Assembly: GCA_963575745.1 (NCBI GenBank) | Contig: CAUYUJ010019082.1 | Span: forward strand, 188,001 to 252,000 | From: Prorocentrum cordatum | Taxonomy: Eukaryota; Sar; Dinophyceae; Prorocentrales; Prorocentraceae | DNA: 64,000 nucleotides | Direction of reading: 5' to 3' | Shown: piece after piece, positions 11,738 through 23,394 of the stretch | Position numbering within the stretch: the first letter of the stretch is position 1 | Layout of the letters: each line of letters starts with the position of its first letter | Made by a program: the position numbers and the translations under genes | Notes under the pieces: generated by a model | Database searches by the model: none | Told to the model about the DNA's origin: nothing | The model's input: only the letters and a program-made list of their open reading frames with translations

Positions 11738-12890
11738 CCTCTCTTGGGCCCCTCTTGGGCCCCTCTTGGGGCCTTCTTAGGACCCTCTTGCGCCGTCTTG
11801 GGCGTCTCTGGGGCCGTCTCGGGGCTCTCTTGGGCCGTCTTGGGGCCCTCTTGGGGGCCTCTGTGGCCGTCTTGGAGCGGTTTTGGGCGCATCTTGGGCG
11901 GTGCTTTAGCGCCGGAAACAGCTCTCGGGAGGCCTCTCGGAGCTCTCTTGAGATCTCTTGGAGGCCTTCTGGGAGCCTGGAGAGCCGCCTTCCTGGGTTG
12001 CTTGGAGCGTCTTTGGCCTTTCTTCTACATTCTGGGGGCTTTTTGGGGTCGTCTTGGTCTGTCTTTGGGCATTTTGGGAGCTCCCCGGGAGGCCAGGAAG
12101 CGCGGTACCTCAAACGTAACCCAAGTGTGAGCGAGGTCGAGGACGCCCGGGGAGGGGGCCCGGCGTGTCTGTTTATATCATACTGAAAAAAATCGCGCGT
12201 GCTCGAGTTCTGGCTAGCTTCTTGGGTCCTCCTCGGAGCATCCAGGACTGCTTCTTGAAGTCGTCATGGGACCTTCTTGGCATGTGTTCGGGGGCCTCTT
12301 AGAAAGAATTTTGAAGCCTTTTGGGTGCCGTCTTGGGGCCTCTTTTGGGCTTCTTGGGGGCCTCTTGGGGCCTCTTGGGGGCCTCTTGGGGGCTTCCTGG
12401 GGGCCTCTTGGGGCCTCTTGGGGGCATCTTGGGGCGGAGAGCTTGATTTTTCACTTCGCGTTCCCTCTCTTGGGCCCCTCTTGGGGCTTTCTTGGGACCC
12501 TCTTGCGCCGTCTTGGGCGGCTCTGGGGCCGTCTCGGAGCTCTCTTGGGCCGTCTTGGGGCCCTCTTGGGGGCCTCTTTGGCCGTCTCGCAGCGTTTTTG
12601 GGAGCCTCTTGGGCGGTGCTTTAGCGCCGGAAACACGAAACGGCGAGAATGCAAAACACATGGACAAAAACCAATGTAAATCAACGATTTTGCCCTCTCG
12701 GGGCGCTCTTGGGCGGCATTTTAAAGGTCTCTTGGGGCGTCTTGGGGGCCTCCAGGGCAGTCCAAAACGCATCGTGCGTCGCCATAGACCCCTGGACCTT
12801 AGGGGTGTCTCGAGACCGTCTGGAGCCGCCGGGAGTGCTGTCTGAAGGCTCCCCTGGGCGATTTTACGCTTCCCAGAGGCGGGCCTGGGC
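11738..12890 (+). repeat. CTTGGGGGCC-type repeat array, duplicated sub-blocks
   Basis: The segment 11743-11920, ending in GCTTTAGCGCCGGAAACA, recurs almost unchanged at 12467-12635. 12290-12475 repeats 8035-8245. A core at about 12610-12700 again contains an A-rich stretch with AAATCAACGATTTTGCC. The acyltransferase retrocopy abuts the left end, so it was inserted inside this repeat family. Long Gly/Leu/Trp frames here are repeat translations. Confidence 0.8.
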
Positions 12891-15290
12891 CCCAGTCCCC
12901 ACATTTGCGGTCGAGATTCCAGCCCTCGGCCCCCGAGCCCGGTGCGCCGTAAAAAATATAGATTGTGCCAGCGCGCAATGCGATCGTGGCTTCGGGTCTT
13001 CAGCTACGGGCTGTTGATGAATGCGGCTAGCACGTGCGGTTGGACATATTCACTTCGGCCATAATGCACATCACAAGACGCAAGCTTCGCATATACAATA
13101 CCAGCGCCGCTAAAGTTCACCATACCGACTGCAAACAGCAAAGCAGCACCTTCACTACTCACAACTATATTCGTGCATGCCAACAAGTCGATGGACAAGA
13201 AGAAGTGCGAAGCGCGACTATCACAAGGCAACAAATCGGAGATGACATGTGCAGGTATTGGCACTGTTTTGAAACTCTTCCCGAGAATCTGCATCGTGAA
13301 CGACACGTACCTCAGAGCCTGGCGGCAGACATGGAATCACTGAAAATGCCCTCTATGCAACACGCTCGCATTCGACGGTAAGGAAATTGGCTGCAACTGA
13401 GGGCACAACGACGAGATTCAGACAACTCGTTACACATAGACGTACCCAATCTGCAGGCAAAGACTGGAACCTCGGGTACGGTGCAAGGCTCTCTTTGGCG
13501 CCTGGATACACGAGGAGCACTGGAGGAGTAGCCACCGAAAGACATTCGCAACATCGAGCCCCTTCCGGTAACTCGAGGACCTTGTCCCAAACTTCTGACT
13601 GTACCCAAGACGCTCTGCAGGACAAGGAGGCGAGGATGGATTCGTTCGGGCCCGCACTACGAGCCGCTTTGCTGGACCCCCAGGGGCGCATCAAAGCGGC
13701 GACAATTACGCATCACCCATGGTGGCGAGGTCTGTTTTGGGTTTACGTCGGACACCACTCCGCTGCATTCCCAAGTGCAAAAATTTCGACACTTGCGCGC
13801 TTAGCAGCACCCACAGAAGTGAGATCCGGTTTGACTCTGCACGAACGTCTCTCCGCTGACCCCCACCCCCAGGAGAACGCGGCGGGAATCGCACGCCTGG
13901 CAGCCCCCAGGAAAGCGATGTCTAGTGTGGGTCTGCGTGAGACGACACTGTGCTGGACCACCACGATGCGGAACATTGGCGTCAGTCGCGCGCATTGCAG
14001 CGCCCAGGAAAGCGAGTTCCAGTGTGGGTCTGCGTGACTGATGCGCTGGCACCTCATTACAGTTCCCGTATTCATTGCCCGCAACAAGCAGCACACATTG
14101 AAAACCTTGTTTTTCAGTTGCTCAAGGTGGCTGCGTCCTCTGGCGGCACCTCTAATAAACTGCTTGCGGCGCCATTTGGGCAACATCTGGGAGAACAGAA
14201 AGATACCGATACCACTACTCCAAGACCTCTCCCAGGGTGCGTTGAGACCAAGATGTCAGAGCGCATCCAGCCGTCGCGACGAGGTACAGGCACATGTAGC
14301 GGTGGAATATTTTCCTAGGTCTCCTAACCTTGCGCGTCTTGCCCTCTGGAGGCTACGTTGGAGAAGGGCAGCTGTCTGGCTCAGGTCGCGACGCGCGAAG
14401 AGCGATTACAATCGCACCCCACTTCTGAGACTTGGGGCTACGTTGGGGCCTGGGCCCTCCTGGTGCTGCTTCGCAGGCACTGCGCTTCGCCGCGCTTCGC
14501 TGCGAGATCCTCGCAATCTGTTATACACCAGAACGCCCCTGCGCTGCAACAAACGCCTGCCCAGACTAATGTGATTGCACGGCTGGCTCAGGATTTGCTC
14601 TTGGATTCTGTAGTTTCTAGCGGACCTCGGCCATTCGTACTCAGCCGTTTGTCTCTGGCCACGCGGGAAAGCAAGGAACCTGGAAATCCTGGAACTTATC
14701 ATTATCGTCACTTCTTGCTCCTCTGGGTATCCCCTGGCGCTTGCTGCTCCGGAAGCTTCTCTATCCCTGTCGGCTAGGCGATCGACGGATTATTCACACC
14801 CAGGCTCACGCCCCAGCCCCTCGAAAAGGCCAGAACGGCGGCACGGGTAAGATCGTGCCTCTGGAGCCAGGTTGCTCATCAAATCTCAAGAGGGGGTCCA
14901 ACTAATACACCACACCCATTCACGGCAAATCTGAGTTCTAAAGAAGGGGCCAACATGTAAACACACCCCCATTAAGTTTTAGGACACATGATATGATCCT
15001 TCCTCAGCTCCGCTGCCCAGAAAAGGCAGCTGATATTATGACCAGAATTTACCCTGCCCAGCACCACGTTGGCTGGGTGAAAGGCGAACGGCTTTCCCGA
15101 AGTTGGTGGCGGCCCCCAGGATGAGTCACTTCGTAAATGAGCACATATTCCCCGAAGTATGTTCGCCAGATGAAGTGGACCGGGGCGACGACGACAACGC
15201 CGACGAACTACGGATGCCCCATGGGGCGGGGGACAACGCAAAGCCCGACGACGACGACGAAGGACAACGACAACCGTCTGAAGAACACAC
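12891..15290. other. no gene recognised; short direct repeats at 13795-14037
   Basis: Several open frames of 60-216 codons overlap on both strands; none has a motif I know. Three diverged copies of a ~50-bp sequence ending near CCAGTGTGGGTCTGCGTGA lie at about 13795-13840, 13891-13946 and 13985-14037. A 14340-14520 stretch is rich in GCTTCGC-type words. Nothing else could be assigned. Confidence 0.5.
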
Positions 15291-15435
15291 TGTGAAACAA
15301 CACAAGAAGGACACGTGCCACCCCGAAAATCATGTAACGGAAAACCAATTGCTTCACTGGGCGCCAAAATGGGACCGTTCCGTATGAAACAACATGAGGA
15401 TGACACGCGCCACCCCGAAAACCGTGATCGAAAAA
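15290..15435. repeat. satellite fragment flanking the 23-kb element, left side
   Basis: About one and a half units of the ~100-bp satellite, including boxes GACACGTGCCACCCCG near 15310 and GACACGCGCCACCCCG near 15403. It is cut by the LTR at 15436. The last six bases, GAAAAA (15430-15435), are duplicated at 38533-38538. Confidence 0.85.
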
Positions 15436-15776
15436 ATCGTTCCTCTGAGAATCGGGGTAAGATGACAAAGGACAAAAGATTTCATGTTCACTTTGCTCAG
15501 GGAGAACGGAGGCGAGATGAGACATCGATAAGACAAATATCCGTTAAGCAAAACCATTCGATCAGGAATAGGAAGGGAGGAGGAAGGCCGAGGACGGACG
15601 ACGACATATCGCCCGCGCCCCCCAGCGCGCTCTTTTTCTCTCCTGCCAGCCGAGTTCGGCTGGTTTGAGCAGTAACACAGCTGCAGAAACGCAGCGTCAG
15701 TAAACGCGGACAGTTCGTTGCATGCAATCTAAGTTATCTTCTAATTGAGTATTAGGCGGAGAGGAGCACATTTACT
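15436..15776 (-). repeat. 3' LTR of the 23-kb element
   Basis: 341 bp, about 94% identical by hand count to 38192-38532. In element orientation it starts AGTAAATGTGC and ends AGGAACGAT, so it lacks the usual TG...CA ends. It contains the near-palindrome CCAGCCGAGTTCGGCTGG. The boundary is supported by equal LTR lengths, the adjacent GGGGGG PPT and the GAAAAA duplication. Confidence 0.9.
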
Positions 15777-15782
15777 CCCCCC
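15777..15782 (-). other. polypurine tract of the 23-kb element
   Basis: The minus strand reads CCGCGGGGGG immediately before the 3' LTR (AGTAAATG...). A purine run abutting the LTR is where plus-strand DNA synthesis starts in LTR elements. It independently fixes the LTR edge at 15776. Confidence 0.7.
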
Positions 15783-15963
15783 GCGGCGGGCCGCGCAGAG
15801 CCCATCCAGCCACAGCGCCCCCAGCCTGTACATATGTACAACCACCGGAGCCAACCCCAAAAAGCTTTTACGGCTCAACGGTGGCTGCCAGGGGGCCAAG
15901 GGCCGAAGAGGCTCGACGTTTCCCACTATAGAAAATATGAATAGTTTCTCTCCGCTGGCCCGG

Positions 15964-18363
15964 CTAAGCCGACCAGTAGAGATGCCCGCGCCCATCACGC
16001 TTAGCGCGTGGGTAAAGTATTTGGTGTGCGCATGCCGCGAACGGAGTCGCGCGGGCCGCGCTCAGTTGAGGCCCTCCCCCCACGGATTCGGCGAACTCTC
16101 TCGCCTCGGCGGCGCCGGAGGCGGCGGGTTTGAAGTCGCCGATCCTCCCGTATGTCCTTCCGTGCCACGTGGCGTGCGAGAACGCCCTCTCTGCGTCGTT
16201 ATTTCCAACCTGTGCCGCTCTCGGCGGAGAATGATGATTATGCTCCCACTTCGACAGCCAGGTCCAGTAAGGCAAATTGTACCAATCGTCGTCATTGAGC
16301 CACGTGATCCTGTCCCGGTGGAAGTGGTATCCGACGAGGATTCCGTTCACGTGGGTCGGGTAGGACTGGTTGGGGTCGTATGCGGGGCGGTATCCTGCGG
16401 CGCTGCTGGCAGCGTCCGAGGCAGCGCCTGAGGCAACGTCCGCCGCCGCGGGCAGCGCAAGGCTAGCGGCATCATCGGCGGCCGCGGCAGAGGCATCATC
16501 CATGGCTGCATCGCGCGCGCGTTGGAAATTCGACCGATCCCTCGGGTCGGGATCTTGTAGGTCAGCGTCTCTGGTCGGCACGGCTGAGCCGGCGACAGAA
16601 CGTGGGGGGCCGATAGCCTCCCCAGACGCCTGAGCATCTGAGATGCCAGGTCGAAGAGATGGCGTGCGAGACAAAGGTCTTGCCTTTGGTCCGGCAGGCG
16701 CACGTGGCCCCACGATCTCGGCTACGCCGTCGTGTTCAGGATAATTGCCCCTGCTGCTCATAAATTGCAATATGCTTCTGGCCGCAGTAGCTGCGGCGAC
16801 ACCATATAGGCCGCTAGCAGTGCGGAGAGGATCATCTTCCCTGTCCTGAAGATCGGTACCAGGGTTAGGATACTTATCCTGCAGCCAAGTTATGGCCTCC
16901 TGTATTACAGAACCGTGGCGACGGGCGTCATTCTGTACTCTCCGGCCCATTGTGCGGGCCCATGTCTCTATAATGTCATCCGTCTTGACAGCCGCCCGAA
17001 TGCGGCAGTCCAAGGCATATGCGTCGGTTCTTCTCTTTGGCTCAATCTCGTCGGTGCTCGCCATTTCGGGGCGAATGATTCGCCCCGGGTAACCAATAAA
17101 GTGGTCCTCTGATATAGAATAGCAAATTATCTCACGAATAATTGCGGAAATCCTTACGGGTCGACGGCCCAGTTCCATGTTTTGCGTTGTTATCAACCAA
17201 TTGTCATTCACTATTCTCCTGAGGATCGCCGGGATCACATAATCCTCCGTTCCAGTCAGGGTGACCCTGCCGGGCGTAGTGGGGTTCGTTCCCGTGTGTT
17301 CAATTATGTAATAAGCGGCAAACTCCCGAAGATCGTTCTCGAACAATCTTATCTTCATCAGACGGTCCCCATGCTGAAAGTACACGTGTCCCTCGGGTTC
17401 TTCAAGTGTAAGGAGTCCATCAATTATCGACGCGGCCTTAGGCCCGCCGATTGCTTTGAGGTCCAGATCCATTTGTGTCTGCTCCCGTCTCCTCGCGGCT
17501 GAGCCGGAGGCATGTCGCAATACTGGAACTATAAGGCGATGGTCCCGACACATGCCTATCCTTCTTGCAACGGAGTGTGAACTGCGAGTCGGTCGCGCTC
17601 TAAAGTTGTTCTCCCAGGCGACCGGTAACCTGGCAGGAGGGTTGACATTGTCGTCGTTGTTTCCAATATTTTCAGGACTAACGCCAAACCATGACATGTC
17701 CAAATTTATGGCATCGTCTACTGTGGCAAGTGTAGGTAGAAAGAGGTTTCCTCTCCTCATGTTGTTGTACCATCGTTCCCAACCAGTTCTAAGTGTAATC
17801 AAATCATCAGGCTCATCAGGCCAATGAAATGCTTGCAGTGCTGGGCAGGATCTGGGGCGAGCGTACTGATCAAAACCAATCGCCCACAACTTTGGCCACC
17901 ATTTGTTAATAGCCGGGGTTTTTCTGTGCACATTTGTGGCCGAATATTCTAAACACGATACAAATCTCGTGACCAAAGGCCTTAAGTATTCAAAGAGAGG
18001 GGCATGTCGCGCCGGAGGCTGAGCCTCGGCGTTCGCCGGGATCCAAGCTGGAAAGTTTCCTTGCTGACTATTGCCAAGTATAGTGCCAGCAGCGGCCATT
18101 GTGGTAAAGTTGGCTATCCATCGTCGCTCCTGCTGGTTGTTGTTGGCGACGTTTTTCGCAACGTTAGCAGAAGCTCTCGCTTGTCTCCTTATACGCGCAT
18201 TAATATACACACGACGATCCCATGGCAGAGATCCTTCGTCTTCCACAATTATCCAAATACCATGTGCCTCAAGGGATTGCGGGATAGTTTGGTATCTCCA
18301 TGTAATCGTGCGATACCCTGTATTTATATCGGATTGGACAATTACAGACGGGGCAGTTGGCAA
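15964..18363 (-). CDS. last cargo ORF of the 23-kb element, unknown function (799 codons)
   Basis: No ATG at the left edge is convincing; the frame overlaps its upstream neighbour by 95 bp, and the natural reading probably enters near YRTITWRYQTIPQSLEAHG. The first ~550 residues look folded, with aromatic-rich helices (TRFVSCLEYSATNVHRKTP, WYNNMRRGNLFLPTLATVDD, YVIPAILRRIVNDNWLITTQ). Residues ~560-690 are Ala/Asp/Pro-rich linker, then a short Trp/Tyr/His-rich end (GYHFHRDRITWLNDDDWYNL). I recognise no domain. It ends about 190 bp before the 3' LTR. Hairpins lie at 15961, 16581, 17496 and 18015. Confidence 0.5.
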   Translation of the reverse strand: MPTAPSVIVQSDINTGYRTITWRYQTIPQSLEAHGIWIIVEDEGSLPWDRRVYINARIRRQARASANVAKNVANNNQQERRWIANFTTMAAAGTILGNSQQGNFPAWIPANAEAQPPARHAPLFEYLRPLVTRFVSCLEYSATNVHRKTPAINKWWPKLWAIGFDQYARPRSCPALQAFHWPDEPDDLITLRTGWERWYNNMRRGNLFLPTLATVDDAINLDMSWFGVSPENIGNNDDNVNPPARLPVAWENNFRARPTRSSHSVARRIGMCRDHRLIVPVLRHASGSAARRREQTQMDLDLKAIGGPKAASIIDGLLTLEEPEGHVYFQHGDRLMKIRLFENDLREFAAYYIIEHTGTNPTTPGRVTLTGTEDYVIPAILRRIVNDNWLITTQNMELGRRPVRISAIIREIICYSISEDHFIGYPGRIIRPEMASTDEIEPKRRTDAYALDCRIRAAVKTDDIIETWARTMGRRVQNDARRHGSVIQEAITWLQDKYPNPGTDLQDREDDPLRTASGLYGVAAATAARSILQFMSSRGNYPEHDGVAEIVGPRAPAGPKARPLSRTPSLRPGISDAQASGEAIGPPRSVAGSAVPTRDADLQDPDPRDRSNFQRARDAAMDDASAAAADDAASLALPAAADVASGAASDAASSAAGYRPAYDPNQSYPTHVNGILVGYHFHRDRITWLNDDDWYNLPYWTWLSKWEHNHHSPPRAAQVGNNDAERAFSHATWHGRTYGRIGDFKPAASGAAEAREFAESVGGGPQLSAARATPFAACAHQILYPRAKRDGRGHLYWSA

Positions 18364-19764
18364 AGCCCGTCCTCACCCAGCGGTAGCGGAAGCAAAGGAA
18401 TCTCCCATCATCATCCCACGGAGTAGATATAGTTCGGTCGTGAATTGGAATATCCAATCTTCTTATTTCGTGGTCCCAATTGATGAGCAGTCTCTCGTCT
18501 GTGCTAACCCAGGCAATAATCGACGCGTTGTCGAAGATGACCTCGTACGAAGATAATTCGCGGTCAAAGAGTACCGTCCAGCGCATCTGATTCCTTTGCC
18601 TCACAAATGAGACGGCTTTGTCGATGTCTGTAAATCTCGGTACTTCCCGGGACACTAACGTCCCGTCTGGGCATACTCTGTACGAGAAGCGGGTAAGTAC
18701 TCTGCTGGTGAAAATAAGGGTAATATCCCATTGCTCATGATTCTTAAGGTTGGGGAGACATGGCCAGAGGTGGCGTATGTCTTCCACGTTCAAGGTACCC
18801 ACTTTTGGGGGTTCCCCTTCCCGGGCCTGGTAGCCCATCGATACTACTGTTCTTGCGCTGGGCGCTTGCCCATATCTCCTTTGGCTTAGCCATGGAAAAA
18901 AATCCGAAGGGCCAGGCAGAGTTGGGCAATTATGAGCCGGGGGTAAACGCAATAAATCGTAATCTGCTGCATGACACAGCCCAGAGATGCCCTTTGGAAA
19001 GAAGCATTTCCACTCGTAGACTCCAAAAATGCCTGCCAACTCGTAATATGTAGAAGAGATCCGTGACTCCTGACTTGGCCAGGGTCGCATGGAACGTGCA
19101 TTCTTTCAATCGAAGCGGTAAATGTTGAATGTCCCTGACATGCCCTATAGAATATTGGTATGGGCATTTCTCTTCCGTTGATCTCTTGCAGAGATCTTGT
19201 ATTGTGTTTGTCCCATAGGGCGTGAATCAGCGCTCCAGCAATCTTGGGGCTGTCTTTGGGGAAAATTCCCGGGACTTCAATTGTCCCCGCCGGCAACGCA
19301 GCTAAGCCGTGTGCAGCCAATGCGCACGATTGGAAAGCGAAGCCGTCATCATATAATTTCTGCACAACGTCCCCAAAATAGACCCAGCCTCCTGATGATC
19401 TAGCATAGTCTGAACAGTGCCTCGCGATGTATACAACACATTGTCCTATTATTCTGGCCAAATTATCGGCTCGGAAACTCATGCCACTCCAAAGGTCCGA
19501 ATTGCCTAAGGCAGCCGGGTTCTCATCGTCATCTTCTCCAATTATGAGTGGCCTCAAGCATGCATGGGGGCCTGGAGAAAATCCATCCGGACAGTCATCG
19601 GAATAAAATTCGGCTCTCATATAATCTCTTGCGTACGCGAAAAATCCGTCGTCTTGATTAAGACCTGCTAATATAGCAAAAATTTGATCTTCCACAAATT
19701 CTGCCATGTATCCAAGCAGCGTAATTCCCGATTGTTTCCGGATGGCTTCGACGTTTGGTGGCAC
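18269..19764 (-). pseudogene. cargo region resembling Tpt1/KptA RNA 2'-phosphotransferase
   Basis: In the 19764-18886 frame, residues 123-213 read SSGGWVYFGDVVQKLYDD ... ALIHALWDKHNTRSLQEI ... IPIFYRACQGHST. Tpt1/KptA proteins have G-W-V followed by a two-helix winged segment, a K-x-R-F strand and the signature R-A-x-Q-G-H-S, in this order; the last is the best match (genome about 19126-19146). Tpt1 removes the 2'-phosphate left at tRNA splice junctions using NAD. Downstream, overlapping frames 19090-18269 would continue the protein after a shift near 19085. They include a CPVCNC cluster near the end. The second ART half is not clearly recognisable, so activity cannot be claimed. A hairpin lies at 18882. 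Confidence 0.45.
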
Positions 19765-20777
19765 AGGGCCCGTGAATGGGCGTCCTGGAGCATCTGCTTC
19801 AGAGGCGCAGGCGCAGCCTGAAGTATGCGATAGCGCTCGTCTGTTGTCACATACAATCGTTTCTATCTAAATTCAGCAGCATGCCCTACCGTCACATCTC
19901 GGTCCCCATCGTAAGGGCCCCTGTAATGCGGTCGTCCCTGCCTTTTGTGCGGAGTAGGCGGAAGGCGCAGTCTTCGGAACATATTCGTAGACGCCGGTCC
20001 GTTTGGAAAAGTCTCATCATCCATTGATTCCAGAAAATGAGGGTCTTTTTCGTATGGATACTTTGTACATGAGTCGTCCGATTGTAGTTCCATCTCTTGT
20101 GCTTCTGGGTGGCCTGGGGCCCACGGTGGCGGTGGAGCTCGCCCTTTTGGAACATGTTTTGCCCCATCATCGTTAATGTGTGATCCTTCCTCGTCCGACG
20201 GCGCTTGCGTTGGACTCGATTGCTCACCTGGTGTATCACGACGGCTCTCTTGTTCCGCTCCGGCTGAGCCGGGCGGAGGTGCAGGAAGAGTAGGCGCTCT
20301 GATCCCACTGCCAGAACCTTCTGCCTTTTTACGTCGTGACCACCGAGGTCCGTCCGCTATCATTGGAGCGCGGACAACATCTTTGTCCACCTTCAAATTT
20401 TGATCTACAATAGCATTGGCAAAGTCATTCCACGCCGGGGAATGCGCGTTTAGCTGGTCCAGCTCGTCTGGTATACTTATATCATAGATATATGTTGCTG
20501 CATTGATGTACGACGCAGCAGTAATTCAGAACTTTTTCATCAGAGCAGTGTTGTCGTGAGCATCATCAGCTCTTGACTGGGGCCCTCGCAAGTGATAAGA
20601 GAAATCTTTTTCGTTTCTCAACGCTGAATTGGACTTAGGGTATTCAAGATGTAAACACGAGACATGTTTGATTGTCATTAAGATGGTCGTAAAGTCATCA
20701 TCTCCTTCCAAGTCAGCAGGTGAACACAGAGATGAATGACCCCCGTCCGACTGAGCCGTGGGGCTAACGTCGCGCAT
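19668..20777 (-). pseudogene. disordered cargo region with in-frame TGA and TAG
   Basis: One frame runs 20777-19668, interrupted only by TGA near 20526 and TAG near 19863. It reads CSPADLEGDDDFTTILMTIK, then SIPDELDQLNAHSPAWNDFA, then a long Pro/Ser/Glu/Arg-rich part, then YVTTDERYRILQAAPAPL. No family is recognised. Past 19740 the homologous-looking reading passes to the frame of the KptA-like segment, so this is probably the upstream part of that protein. Confidence 0.4.
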
Positions 20778-21144
20778 GTTCTGTACTTTGTCGATTCCAT
20801 CCCTTTTAGGAGCACCAACATCGTCGGAGGCCGCCTTCGCCTCCGTAGGTGTAGCATGCGCGGACCGAGACCGTTCGCCCGCGGGATCGCTATCGCCGCG
20901 AGGCGGGTCGTCCCGGTGTCTGGTCCAACTGGGTGCTTGCTTGGGAGGTGCTTGCTAAGAGCGAAGCTTATCTGTCTGACGGCTCCGTGTAGCGGACGAG
21001 GAGCCAGGGATGTTAGTTCTGGCAAATATATTCAAATCTGAAGGAGGATCAGCAACGCTCGGCCTCCAAGGTCTGCTACCAACTGCATTTGGGCCACTCG
21101 ACTTAGCCGGTGACTGGGCAGTCACGGGGGTAGCGGGATTTCCA

Positions 21145-23207
21145 TCATACCGAGGCATCTGGCGGCTGACCAAAGTTCTCCGGCCTGGGATCGGTTCTCA
21201 GGGGAGGAGCCTTCTTGGTAGAAACTTCCTTCGCAGGTGGAGCGTGCGTCTGCCTAGTAACGTTCGGCCGTTGTTCTGGAGGACTCGATGGAGTACGAAT
21301 CGCTGGCGGGGCCTTCTTGGCAGGAGTCTCACTCGGCCCACCAGGAAGAGGAGGAACAGGGGGCCGACTAGCCGCCCTCGGGGGCGGAGCCTTATATGCC
21401 CTCTCGGGCTTCGCAAGCGCCCTTCCAAGATCAGGAAAGTCCTTTCTGTCCATTGAAAATTGAATGCCGGGCGGCTTAGCCGCCGGCTGCATTTTCTCGC
21501 CCCCTTCAGCTGCCCTCTTTTTCTCCTCTGCATTTCGCTCGACCAGCTGAACTGATCTATTCGAGGCCTCGCCCCTATGTACGGGGTGAATCTTGGTCAG
21601 CCTGACTCCTTTGTCTTGGAGCCGCGGCCAAGTATCATCGCATTTTTCTTCGTCTGTTTCGCCTTCTCCCCTCAAATAGGGGGGCGCCCCCTTTCGCCAA
21701 TCGAATGAGGCCAAGCCAGGGACCCAAGCCTTTTGAGCATCGCGTACTTTGTCCGTGTGCACGGTCCGTTCTGGGGCTCGGTACCTCTCAAATTCAAAGT
21801 CAACCTCCAGATTCCATCCCTTATCTCTGGCAATATGCAGCAAATGCGTATATGCTTGGGTAACCCATATGGCTGCTGCAGTCCAATGATAGAGCCTCAA
21901 TTCGTATAACACGTCAGTCTCTGGATTGCTGACGTATTGAGTCGGTGATCCTCTAATGAATTTGGTCGTCTTGGCGTAGTGGACAATCTCGGCCGTAACC
22001 CAGACGCCGTCACCAAAGGTCTCCTCCGCGATGGAGTAGGCGGTGTGTGTGCTGGGGCTGTCAGAACATGGGAATGAATACACCCCAACGGCATTTGTTT
22101 TCACGCTTCCGCCGTATTGAGGATTTTACGGAAGCAATTGATGTCCCTCCAAAATAGCATGAAGCGTCGACACTGACGTGCCGTGCGACTGCTTTGTCCA
22201 GCTGGTGGATGGGTCTGAAACCTCCGCGCGCTTTTCTTTTGCCAGGAAGAAAGGCAACGCTAATTCAACGCAATGGGCTTTGCCCGCATTATGGGACGTC
22301 AATCTCAAATCTGCCCAATTCAAGCGATCGGCCACGGTGGCATTCAGTGTTCGTATCGACCTGTCTGCTTTGATCCTGAAGAAGCGAGCCCAATTTGGCA
22401 CTATATAATTCGTGGTCATTGGTGGAACCCTCGTCGTTGGCTGAAGCATCTGGTGGGCAAGCCACACTGGGGTACTCGCGTCCTTTAGGATCATTTTTCG
22501 TTCTGAAGTGTAAGGCGGATCTCTTCCCTCGGCTACCTCAGCAGCTCGTCCCTCTTCGCCTGGGCATGCGTTTAACGGCATCATGTCCCGGTGAAGTTTG
22601 CCGCTGGCGACCGTGAATGGGCAGAGGACGTCGTGACGAGCAACCTCTCCCGTCTTTGCGTCTTTCATCGGCAGATTCTTTATTTGCTGATATTCCTTAT
22701 GGATCGGCCACACATATTCTTCCTCTCCAGGATATCCTTCTTTCGGCCTCTATGGAAACCTGCTCTTTTTTGTCGTTTATTAATCAAAGTCAGCGTGCCC
22801 TCGGGGCAACTTTCACGAATGCTCCTTTCAGCTGTTCCCCCAAGGGTTTCGATATCCTTAACATCAGTCGCAGGAGCCAACGGGGGGGCGCGCGGCGACT
22901 GGGCCGTCATTGCACTAGAACCAGAGCCCGTTCCGGCTGAGCCGACGGGTTTGGCCTTGTCAGTCGCGACACCAGTTCTGGGCTGGCCGGTCGGCAAAAC
23001 TTTAGTATATACGGGGATCGCGATGTCCCCTGGTGTTGCACTGCTCGCCGCAACGGCTAAGCCGCTCGGCACCGCCGTCGGCGCTGCTTTATTGAGTTCC
23101 TTGAGTACGGCACGCATCGGCACATCATTCTGGACTCCCTCAGTCGCTGGTCTCTGTGTCTTCCCCCTCGGTGGCATTCCCGGACAGAAGACTTTTCCCT
23201 GGGGCAA
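21145..23207 (-). pseudogene. cargo region with an ADP-ribosyltransferase-like segment
   Basis: Three frames form one chain: 23207-22680 (disordered), 22713-22126 and 22104-21145. The second ends SHGTSVSTLHAILEGHQLLP; after one in-frame TAA the same frame continues GGSVKTNAVGVYSF and later YAKTTKFIRGSP. An H-G-T, a helix ending in I-L-x-x-G-x-L, then G-V-Y-S is the order of the first two NAD-binding elements in H-Y-x type ADP-ribosyltransferase folds, the superfamily that also holds Tpt1/KptA. The third residue of the triad is not obvious. The tail (21750-21145) is Pro/Arg/Lys-rich. Substrate and activity are unknown. Confidence 0.42.
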
Positions 23208-23394
23208 AAAGTAAGCATCATCTTCCCATGGGAAGAAGGCCTCATAGACACCTCCTCTTTAAAGGAAGTCTTTAAACTCATCTGAATAGAACGAAGACCT
23301 AGCACTGCCTCCAGTGCCATTCACAACGACAGGGAATTTTTCGTCGTCCAGTTTTTCTTTAAACGGGAGCGTTCCAAGTATTGACCTGGGAATG

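Noticed and set aside
13387-14037. 216-codon plus-strand frame
   Set aside because: No recognisable motif, frames on both strands overlap it, and short direct DNA repeats explain its repeated words.
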